Origin: Bugulina stolonifera
Lineage: Eukaryota; Bryozoa; Gymnolaemata; Cheilostomatida; Bugulidae
Reading direction: 5' to 3'
Assembly: GCA_935421135.1 (NCBI GenBank)
Contig: OW285188.1
Location: forward strand, 26,944,433 to 27,008,432
Length of the DNA stretch: 64,000 bases
A model generated the notes under the pieces. It searched no databases. It was not told where the DNA came from and saw only the letters and a list, made by a program, of their open reading frames with translations. Shown here piece by piece: positions 12,383 through 24,300 of this stretch (position 1 is its first letter; each line of letters begins with the position of its first letter). The translations under genes and the position numbers were made by a program.

Positions 12383-15300
12383 TCAAAGGTCATCACCCAC
12401 ATTATCAGCAGGCTCGCTCTCCTTGATTACATCAAAGACATGGTGATCCCTAGCCACAATGGAACCCAGTCTAATAGACCCTTTCTCTGACTCACTGAAC
12501 AGATCCCGGGGCATCGAATTCGTACCTTTGACAATGATTTTCCTTTGAACCTATGAGGAGCAAAATGCGATTACTTTTTGTAAAATACATGATGTGCACA
12601 TTGCAAACAACCAACCTGCAAACATAGATGTCAGAAATATCTGCTGCTGGTACAAAAGTGTGAATACTTATGCTACATGATTGCAATTCGATATTGTTCC
12701 CCCTGCCACTGCCTTTAAAGAGAAAGTAAATTGAGAGAAGACAACTTTGAATCACAATCAATAACTTACAAGTACCCATGAATTGATGGATATTTATTTG
12801 CTGTAGATGTGGACCTACATGTACTACACTTTATAGTTCAAATTTAAGATATTAAGAGTTGCCCTCTCTTCATTGTTTCTATTGATAGAGAGAAGACAAC
12901 TCTGATGTACACTGTGTAACTGCACCTAATTAATAAATAGACCCAAAGCTCTAGTATGTTCTCAGGTGAATAGGACAGTGCGAGGTAGACTACAGTCACC
13001 ACAGGGTGCGAGGACACAGTTACTATAGAGTGTATATGTACGTACAAAATCAGTGCAGTTTAATAATTGTACGAACTCAACTACAAAATTATGAAACTGT
13101 TCTCACCTCATCATCATCTGAGGATTCATTGACAATGATTTTGGGGTGGGGTCCTGCACCAACCCCAAACTTCACATTAGAGGAATCTTTCTAAAACACA
13201 ACATGATGAGAGATATAAGTATCAAGTACAATGCACAAACTAACAGGGGTAAACAAATAGGCAGGACTATTGATTCAATATTTCCAAACAAGAAATTTAT
13301 CTACATTGTAATTGTTGAGTCATATCAATAAGCCTCATTTTCCCCATCACTTACAAATACACAATACAAACAGGAAATGCTTTGACATAGGATAATAAAA
13401 TATTAGTAGACAAGGAAAAGAGTAACTAATTCATTATATAATTTATTTATAGGCTGTCTGCTATAAAAAAAAACCCATGAAAGAAGCCTAAGGGACCACC
13501 TAAAAATAAGGAACCACCCAAATAAGGAGCCACCTAAATAAAGAACCACCCAAATAAGGAACCACCTAAATAAGGAACCACCTAAATAAGGAACCACCTA
13601 AATAAGGAACCACCCAAATAGGGAAACCCGAAATAGTTGCATTTTCAAAATATCTGTTAATCCGCCCACCCGTTTTAAAGTGTGAGTTGCACACCAAGTA
13701 CTTACGTGATTTGGCACAACACCATATGAAAGTACGTACATAATTACATAACTGGAGGGGGAGAAAGGCAATAAACCAATTAATGTAAATCAGCAATAGA
13801 TTTGAGCCAGTATGATCCCATTCTTACCAGTAACTGACGTGTAAACATGGCTACGTAACGCACTAACCTTGTGTATTTTATTCTTTCCCAGCCGCAAGCT
13901 CTGTGAGGAATGTTTAATTGCTGGCTTAATAACAGTAGATTCCCCTAAAGCAGTTATTGCAGGATTGATGTTTAGTCCATACAGGCTGTTGAATTGTTGA
14001 GATCTAAATAGAAACAGCAAATATTTGGGAACACAAGCAGCATGACTCATTCATGTAAAGTTTGATTTTACCGAACAAATAGTAGAGAATGTTAGCCAAG
14101 TTAGTTCAGATTTCAGAGCACAAAATGTTACATTAGAACTTACAGACCCAAGATTACCACAAGCTAGACGATATACAGCTATCTATGCATATATTATGTG
14201 CACACCTGATAGGGCTAGTCGGATATATACCGCTATCTTTATCAAAGTGACTCATCTGTGTAGTTGACAGATCAGGTTTATTCCCTTCTGCTGCTTTTTC
14301 AACCTACAAACACCATGATGAATGTAGAAACAGTGGAGAGACTCACAGCAACCGGACACCAGAATAGTACATTTGTATAATTGTGTACAGTTGATGTATT
14401 CCACCCACCTTTAAAGTTACGAGGTATTTATCTACTGTATTCCACCCACCTTTAAAGTTACGAGGTATTTATCTACTGTATTCCACCCACCTTTAAAGTT
14501 ACAAGGTATTTATCTACCGTATTCCACCCACCTTTAAAGTTACAAGGTATTTATCTACTGTATTCCACTCACCTTTAAAGTTACAAGGTATTTATCTACT
14601 GTATTCCACCCACCTTTAAAGTTACGAAGTATTTATCTACTGTATTCCACCCACCTTTAAAGTTACGAAGTAGTTATCTACTGCATTCCACCCACCTTTA
14701 AAGTTACGAGGTATTTATCTACTGTATTCCACCCACCTTTAAAGTTACAAGGTATTTATCTACTGTATTCCACCCACCTTTAAAGTTACGAAGTAGTTAT
14801 CTACTGTATTCCACCCACCTTTAAAGTTACGAAGTAGTTATCTACTGCATTCCACCCACCTTTAAAGTTACGAGGTATTTATCTACTGTATTCCACCCAC
14901 CTTTAAAGTTACAAGGTATTTATCTACTGTATTCCACCCACCTTTAAAGTTACGAAGTAGTTATCTACTGTATTCCACCCACCTTTAAAGTTACGAGGTA
15001 TTTATCTACTGTATTCCACCCACCTTTAAAGTTACAAGGTATTTATCTACTGTATTCCACTCACCTTTAAAGTTACGAAGTAGTTATCTACCGCATCTTC
15101 AAGTTCCTTTCCCTTAGTAGCTGGTTCCTCGTCCTCATGTCTCTGAGTTGACAGCTTCCCAGATGATGTACACTTGGAGTGCATGGCTGATACCTGTATT
15201 ATACACGTATGGTATACATGTATAATATACACATGTGTATGTTATACATGTATGATATACACATGTGTATGTTATACATGTATAATATACACATGTGTAT

Positions 15301-18300
15301 GTTATACATGTATGATATACACATGTGTGTGTTATACATGTATGATGTACATGTACACATGTGTATGTCATACATGTATAACATGCACATGTGTACGTGT
15401 ACATCATACATGTATAACATGCACATGTGTGTGTTATACATGTATAATATACACATGTGCATGTTATACATGTATGATGTACACATGTGTGTTATACATG
15501 TATAATATACACATGTGTATGTTATACATGTATGATGTACACATGTATGATGTACATGTACACATGTGTATGTCATACATGTATAACATGCACATGTGTA
15601 TGTTATACATGTATGATATACACATGTGTATGGTATACATGTATAATATACACATGTGTATGTTATACATGTATGATATACACATGTGTGTGTTATACAT
15701 GTATAATATACACATGTGTGTGTTATACATGTATAATATACACATGTGCATGTTATACATGCATGATGTACATGTATACATGTGTATGTCATACATGTAT
15801 AACACACACATGTGTATGTTATACACATCTGCACACCTATGTGTTTCAAAAACTGAACTTACTTTTCTACTTCTTGCGATTTCTTGCGACCTTGCTTTCG
15901 ATTCCTCGGTAGTATTTGTCTCCTCTGTCTGGTATTTGGTAAATTCCAAAAACACCTAAAGAAAATTCATTAAACACTTGTATGCATGTATTGTGTGTAT
16001 GTAGTATGTGTATATATGTAGTATGTATATGTAGTACATGTATGTGTATGTATGTAGTATGTGTATATATGTAGCATGTGTATGTAGCACGTGTATGTAG
16101 CACGTGTATGTAGTACGTGTAGGTAGCACGTGTATGTAGCACGTGTATGTAGTATGTATATGTAGTATGTGTATGTAGCACGTGTATGTAGTATGTGTAT
16201 GTAGCATGTGTATGTAGTATGTGTATGTAGTATGTGCATGTAGTATGTGTATGTAGTATGTGTATGTAGTATGTGTATGTAGTATGTGTATGTAGTATGT
16301 GTATGTAGTATGTGCACTCGACCAACTTCAGTACCAGTTCACATCTGGGCTTCATCGATTATTTTACCATATTTCTTATTTTTTAATGGATGAAAAGCAA
16401 ACAAACAAAGAGACCATGCGCCCTACAGAGACCATGCGCCCTACAGAGACCATGCGCCCTACAGAGACCATGCGCGCTACAGAGACCATAGCTATATTAT
16501 ACAGAATAGAGAGAGAGAGAGAGAATAGGTGGGCTAGTGGAAGATACTATGGTGTATATTACCTGTTCCAGAGTAGCCTGACTAAAGCTATACTCCCCAA
16601 TGTCTATCTCCTTCTTAGCTACAACAATGTCACACAATCGAGTGGTAGGTGTAATATTACATTTGCGAACAGTAAAGCATGGGTAGCATAAGGTACACAA
16701 TATACATGTAGTAGGTTAAAACATATATAGATCATATGGTAGCAGTTCCCCATCTGATTTGTGGTTACCATAGTTACCATAGTGTTATACACATGTATGA
16801 CGATGATAATACATTGTACGTTACAGCGCACGAAACTACTTACCAAGTTCTAAGATCTCAAAGCTCTTAGCCAATGAAGTGACCTCATTTGCTGCAATCT
16901 TATAGGCCACACGAGGTCCGAACTGTTCTAGGATGTACGTGGAGGGGAAATAGTGGTATATAAAATTGTGTAGCTTGTCTATTTCACTGACAAGTACCGA
17001 CTCTTTCATACTAGCTAGCTTCACCTCCAGCTGGTAACCATTACCGAACCTTGTCTTTAGGTGTTGTGTTGTGCCAAGACATCTACACCAAAAACAAAGC
17101 ATACACTGGTAATAACTGGGAGCTTTATAACAATTTCTACTCTACACAAAAGCTTGCAAGCAGCTGTAGCCTGGTGGTTAGAGCTCTAGATTTTCATGTG
17201 GAATATCCAGATTTGATTCCATTCGATTTCATTGGTATTGGTAGGAAGTGTATCAAACTTTATTACGTTCTTGTGCTGCCCTGGCACAGATATTGTGGTC
17301 CCGTGCTGCCCTGGTACAGATATTGTGGTCCCGTGCTGCCCTGGCACAGATATTGTGGCCGTAATTAAAATCTTGCAACACCCAGTGTTTGTAATAGACG
17401 TTTTCCAATCATACCTTTGACAACATTGACATGTAACTGTTAGTTACAATACATACATATAGCATGCCTTCGGGACCCAATTTTGGTCACAATATAATTT
17501 GATCAAGATTTATGCTAATCACAGGAGGTAATCACAGAATGTGATCACAGAACGTGAACACATTGACCCAAGTATATCACAAAATTTTCTCTGGTGGGAA
17601 AGAAAGATCGGCTAATAATAGTATGAATTATCGCGAGTTTCGACCAAACTAAATTCCAGGTCGAATATAATTTTGTCCTTGGTCATGTGATTATTATCAA
17701 ACTTTTGGCAGTGACTTAGGTTGGACCATTCGATACACGGAAGCAAACTATAAGTTTTACTAAATGTCCATCCTTGAAAAAAGTGTTGCTATACCTTACA
17801 GCTAAATATTCCAATATAAGTTTGATGTTGAAATTCCATAAAATAGAAGAGCAATGACATAATAATGTAGTATGTAACCTCGTATATAGTAATAGCGTTA
17901 TATACACATAGAACTAACATATGTCATACTGGACATAAGGCTACACCTACTTACTCTAACTGTCCATTTATCATGATACCAATTCTTCGGCATAACGCAT
18001 CAGCCTCTTCCATGTAGTGGGTGGTTAGGATAGCGCCCCGCCCTGACCCTTCTATGCTGTGGTTTATAGCATCCCAGAATATTCTCTTAGACTGAGGATC
18101 CATACCGGTAGATGGTTCATCTAACAATACAACCTGAGGGTCACCCAACATTGCCATAGCAAAGCTGAGCTACAAATACATATAAATTGAGATTATAAAT
18201 AGAAGAAATTGTGTTACTAATTGACAGACAGCTTCCATGCGATATATTAGGGTCTGAGTATAGGCCTAGTCTGATACATGCAAGATCTACATGTATGTGT

Positions 18301-21300
18301 ACAAGCACAGAACTGATACTAGTGAAGAATAGTTGGTAGTTGTCTACTCTTGGTCGCGTATAGCCTGGGCATCCAATCCATGTATGTACCTACATGTAGG
18401 TACATGTATGTACATGTACCTACATCACTTATATTAGTCACAGGAGAGAGTATATACATGTAAGTTATACAGGTGAAGCCATTTCCACTTGTATGATATG
18501 ACCTTCCTTAACCACATATACAGAATGGCAATTATTATATTTAATAAAGTTTACCTTTCTCTTTGTTCCTCCTGACAGCATCTTGGTTTGCTTGTTGGCA
18601 TGCTCATGTAACTGCAGCAACTCTATAAAACTGAATATTGGACAGTGCGTTTACATAGGTATTCATACTAACACTTACTACTAACTATGTACTCATACTA
18701 ACACTTACTACTAACTATGTACTCATACTAACACTTACTTTTGACTAACCATCTACTCATATCAACACTCACTACTGGCTAACTGGGTACTCATACTAAC
18801 ACTCACTACTGGCTAACTGGGTACTCATACTAACACTTACTACTGACTAACTATGTACTCATACTAGCACTTACTACTGACTAACTATGTACTCATACTA
18901 GCACTTACTACTGACTAACTATGTACTCATACTAGCACTTACTACTGACTAACTATGTACTCATACTAGCACTTACTACTGGCTGACAATGCCGACTACA
19001 GTAGGATGGTAACCTCTAATGATGCTGTAGACTGCCAGATGTTCTCTTATCGTGATGTTCGGCCAGACAGAGTCAAACTGAGGACAGTAACCCATCTGCT
19101 TGTAAGCCTCTGATAGGTTCAGGTGAATATTTGTATCTCCTGATCTTACCTGCATTATATACATACAATATAACATACTTTACCTGCGGTATACATCATA
19201 TGCATTATATACATACAATACAACATACTTTACCTGTGGTATACATCATACATGTACATTATATACATACAATACAAATGGATATACAATGTACATCCAG
19301 TATAGTCTACAGTGGAAGGTATTTGCTATCTGCACAGAGTAGATAATTATGCTAGTTTGGTACAGTGATATCTGTATTAAACAAATAATGTACTACACCG
19401 ATTTGAACATTGTTTCTTTTTATTGATTTTCATAACAGTTGATTGGAATTATACCATGAGAAGAGAAAGTGGTAGCATAATACAGACTATAATAGATGCA
19501 CATTCTCTGGTATCGTTTAAGCATGTCACGAAACAATACGCAATTCTATCAGATTAAGTTTGGCAAATCAGCAGATGTGGAATGAGTAGAACGAGGAGTT
19601 ATCTACCCTTTTGTTCAAAGAGAGAATAAGTCTATCTCAGTAAGTACAGGCTACATGTGCATGTACTTACTAGCTAGCCTACAGTGTATGTGCTTAGTTT
19701 GACAGGGGCTATCTATCACTATCGTGAAACAGCAAATGCATGTAATACACAGAGTGTAAACTCCTGTGGAAATGGGTGTTGTCCCTTGCTTTAGTTTTAT
19801 ACTCGTATTTAACTAAGTATAATGATCTGTATCGTACATATGTATAGCGAGAGACTTACCACACCAGCGTCAGGAGTTATCTCTGCTGTTAGCATGTTCA
19901 TTGTTGTCGACTTTCCCGCACCATTGGGACCCAATAGCCCGAGAACCTCATCAGGCATCACCTGAAAGCTCAAATTCTTTACAGCAATCATAGACTTCAT
20001 TGATGACTTGACTGCTGGTCTCAGAAACTTCTTATGTAGACTGTGAACTCGCAGCACAGGCTAAAATTTATATATAACTATTACCACAGGCTATTTGATG
20101 CCCACAATAATACACAACCTGAGTTTTTCGTTACAGCAACACGGTACACCACCACAGCACGGTACACCACCACAGCACGGTACACCACCACAGCACAGTA
20201 CACCACCATAGCACAGTACACCACCACAGCACGGTACACCACCACAGCACGGTACACCACCACAGTACGGTACACCACCACAGTACGGTACATCACCACA
20301 GCACGGTACACCACCACAGCACGGTACACCACCACAGCACGGTACACCACCACAGCACGGTACATCACCACAGCACGGTACACCACCACAGCACAGTACA
20401 CCACCACAGCACGGTACACCACCACAGCACGGTACACCACCACAGTATAGTAACACCTGATGCTATACACATATATATCAAAGGAGTATATACATTACAT
20501 AATTGATATACTACACACCTCAACAGAGCTGACAGATGATCTGGCTCCCATCTCCACCTTTCGTCTCTCCTCTGCCACGTCCTCATCCTCTTCCACTATA
20601 GTGCAGGTGTTTTCAGTCACATGTGTGCCGTCCTTATATGAGGATATCTGGGACCTCAAGCTTTTACCACAACTCACGGCATCAACCAACCTCAGCAGAA
20701 ATATTAACACTGGCACCCAGATGAACGGCTGTAGGTATTACATTATACTCAACGTATATTAAGTAGATATTATATGATGAGTATATCAACATTGTGTATG
20801 TATTTATACATAGATGAAGCTGGCATACACACATGTACTACATTGTACAAGCATAATATACATTATATAGAATAGTAGACTAGTAGACTCACAGCTATGA
20901 ATACAGGTAGTAGCCTGTTTTCCCATAGGAAGTAGGACCTGAGTCTAATAACTGGTATACTACTCTGCTGGGTGTAGCTCTGTTTCACATCAAACTGTAA
21001 GTATTTGTTGCACTGTTTAGTAAAAATATAATACTCTCCAAATTCAACGTTGCATTATATAAACAATGATATATTATGTAGACTGTAAAGTACAGCAATA
21101 CTTATGTATAGTAGTAGTACAGCAACATACATGTATGATTATAGAGCAATACAGTAATACATGATGCTGAGTAATACAGTAACACATGATGTGCATGTAG
21201 AGTAATACACGATGCAGAATAATACAGTAATACATGATGTACATGTAGAGTAATACACGATGCAGAATAATACAGTAATACATGATGTGCATGTAGAGTA

Positions 21301-24300
21301 ATACATGATGCAGAGTAATACAGTAACACATGATGTACATGTAGAGTAATACACGATGCAGAATAATACAGTAATACATGATATACATGTAGAGTAATAC
21401 ACGATGCAGAGTAATACAGTAATGCATGATGTACATGTAGATTAATACACGATGCAGAGTAATACAGTAATGCAAAACCTTAAGAAGGTGCATAAAGAAT
21501 CCGCTGGCTGTGTAGAAAGGGTTTATAAATGTAAACACAATATGAAACGTGTCAGCGACTCCTCTGTGGTAGTCATTCTCAGACATGGCTGTCATCCCAA
21601 TCGGCACAAAGAACACAATATTCAACTGAAATTATAAATATCAAAACAGATGATATGCTAAATAATAATAATTGTATGCTGGGCACTTAAAATGGCACAC
21701 AAAAATTTTATTACAATCACATGCAGGCATACATTATATAATCATATGCAGGCAAATATTGCAAATGTAAGAAATATATATAAACTGTGCCATACTCCAC
21801 TTCAACATTTACATGTACAGATTGGGAGAGCTGTGGAGTCATATCCACAATGGAAAAAGGGAGACAGCAAACTGCCCTGTAGCATTTTTTACCGTATAGC
21901 GTATTTACCAGAATGCATAGCGTCTGTATTAGACCTTGACTGTTAGCTGCCATATCGAAGCCATAGGAGAAGATATAGAGGAAGAGCATATATATGGGTA
22001 TATACTGTAGCAGGAATATCGCTGTTGATAACAATGCACCAGGTTCAATCAGTGGTCGAAGCTACAAACATTGCATCAATTATAGTGCAGAGCGACATGT
22101 TATTTTCCTATGGTAACCCCAGACAGTAGTAAAGAAGGTGCTTTGCAGGTGCTGATGATGTTACAATGCTTTCATGTAGGCAGTGCAAAACCCACCAGTA
22201 AACATCCCTAATCGGGTAAAAGTGAATCTACTGCGTTACTAAAATCTTTATACATATGAAGAGAATAGTGACAAGAAGTTGTGTCCTCATGCTTATTACT
22301 AGAATAATATTCTACCTGGAATACTAGGAAAGAGAGTATGAGGAATATGCCGACCACCATATACTGAGCCCAGTCCACAGCACAGATTGATAACCAGTAG
22401 AGATGGGGAGGTAAGCCAGAAATCCTTAGTTGACTCTTTGCCTTCGACTACCAATAATATAGGTAGTAAAATCACCTTGCAGCTCCAGAAAACATTTATA
22501 CAGTGTAGGTAGCCACATGTCAACATTTTATCTACTGAGCAGTGTTTATGGACTGCAAGCTAGCAAAACACAGAGCTAAATGGTTAATGGTAGCGATTGA
22601 GTTTAGTTTCTGTAAAATAATACAATATTATATAATACATATCATATAATACATATTATATAATACATGTTATATAATACATATTATATAATACATATTA
22701 TTCCATTTCTGATAAATATTGGTATAACATCATGCAATGCCATAGAATACATGTATTGTAGAGCAGGCATGTAATATCTACATATGTTTACTTACTGTTC
22801 TATCAACAACAGCCGTCTGAGCGAAACTAGAAGGGAGAAATGTCAGAGCAAATCCCACCATAACAGAGAAAGTGAAGATGGAGCCATGAAACAGATATCT
22901 GGGAGCGATGGACCCCCATGGTTTGCTCTTCGCTACCACCTGTAATGATATGTGTGTATGACTCTGCAAGTCATTGTACTATAGAGTAGGGATTATTCAT
23001 AACTTAGTGGCTGCAAGACATGAAACTCGCAGATTGAAAAGACGATGTGAAGTATCCACTAGAACAGTGGTCTGGACATATGGCCTACTAGTATAAACAC
23101 ATTAGTGAGTACAGTCTAGTTTAGTGCAGTGTGTGACGACCGAATCTGTCTATTTTTCCCAGTTTAGTTTTCCCAGGCCTACTTGCCACCACTAAACTAA
23201 ACTAAACTGTACTTACTGATTTACATGTATACTATTAGGCCTGATGCCCAGGCTGTGATGTTTGAAGGTATAACTTCAAAAGAGAGGACAATTCCACTGC
23301 AAAACTCTGACAATTTGATTGTAATGTTTTATTATTTAATATTTATGTGTAAGGGAAACTCAACTTCAAATACAAAAACTTTAAATTGCATTGAGAGAAG
23401 TGTCAATGCCGCCATGTTGGTGTTAGAAATGAATAAGGATGGAGTTCACCCACTATTGTATTAGTATACAGTACAGTGTACCATTTCATTGTACCAACCT
23501 TATTGTATCCACCTCACCTGCTCCTCTTCTAGCAATGCATTTTTGAACAATCTACCAACCTATGACAATTAGTGGCAAACAACAACAATGATTGTACATG
23601 TAGTACGATGAGCTAAATTTGCATCACTTACTGTATTGTTATTGTATGCTGTGTTACCATTCTGTTCAATGTTAGTAGCATTTACTGTGCTGGTTCCACC
23701 CCTTTCTCTCAGGGTAAGGTCAGTGAGTAGATTAAGTAGTGTTGGTAGACTGTGAATCCATGTATCATTGTAGAGCAATTGTACTGAGACGGGGTTATTA
23801 AAGCCACCTGACTAGATTCAAAAAGGGTTTGTTACTTAGTCCATTTAAACCCATTATTTGATACTAGATATATTGGACAAGTACAATTCATGGCAAATGG
23901 AACAAAACAAAGACGAAAACGACCGTGGTGAGTGAGAATACAGTTATTGGACTTGAGGGTGATAAAATATACTGTAACCATAGCTACTGTATATACATGT
24001 ACATGTACTACATACTGTAACCATAGTTACAATATTCATACCGTAACCAAGGTTCTAATACATCTACTGTAACCATGGTTACCGTATATATTACAGACAG
24101 ATACATGTATAGGGTTATCGTAAATAATGTACAAGCCGGTAACCATGGTTACATAGACATAGCGCAGCAAGACTTACGGAGACTTGTACCCCAAAGTGGA
24201 AGGATGTGATGTTGAGCTCATCTGTAGAGTTGAGGAGCCTGGGTACCAGTCCAGTGAGATTGTAGACTATAGTCGGGGTAAGACTGTCTGTGTGGACTGC

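Larger units (their letters stand above)
12383..15193 (-). other. ABCA5: ABCA5-like: lineage-specific C-terminal tail (exons 33-37, residues 1689-1892)
   Basis: Exons 15065-15193, 14206-14303, 13868-14003, 13107-13190, 12383-12550, all in phase with NBD2 exon 32. I recognise no domain. The tail is polar and charged with no hydrophobic helix. Short features: [13 protein letters not shown] at the end of exon 33, [11 protein letters not shown] (basic), and two KIIV motifs, [13 protein letters not shown] and [10 protein letters not shown], flanking the last junction. The chain ends in an acidic [10 protein letters not shown]. Vertebrate ABCA5 stops shortly after the EVF/VFVEL motif, so this is an extension. 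Gene prediction here rests on phase, splice signals and open frame only, hence lower confidence. Confidence 0.72.
15863..20060 (-). other. ABCA5: ABCA5-like: NBD2 segment (exons 26-32, residues 1338-1688)
   Basis: Exons 19860-20060, 18977-19149, 18555-18630, 17955-18169, 16844-17082, 16563-16618, 15863-15955. Walker [10 protein letters not shown] is in exon 26, Q-loop GYCPQFD in exon 27, signature LSGGTKRK closes exon 28, Walker [14 protein letters not shown] and H-loop [10 protein letters not shown] are in exon 29. Exons 30-32 hold the C-terminal regulatory domain ([27 protein letters not shown] joined to [12 protein letters not shown]). Exon 28 must start at 18630, not at the nearer AG at 18623, to keep frame (SQYFIELLQL). 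Confidence 0.92.

Noticed and set aside
12617..12717. Possible extra ABCA exon ([18 protein letters not shown]) with AG and GT edges
   Set aside because: Its phases (1 in, 2 out) do not fit exons 36 and 37, which join directly in phase 0.
15174..16355. Several 140-260-codon open frames on both strands
   Set aside because: They mirror the TATACATG and GTATGTGT arrays between ABCA exons 31 and 33.
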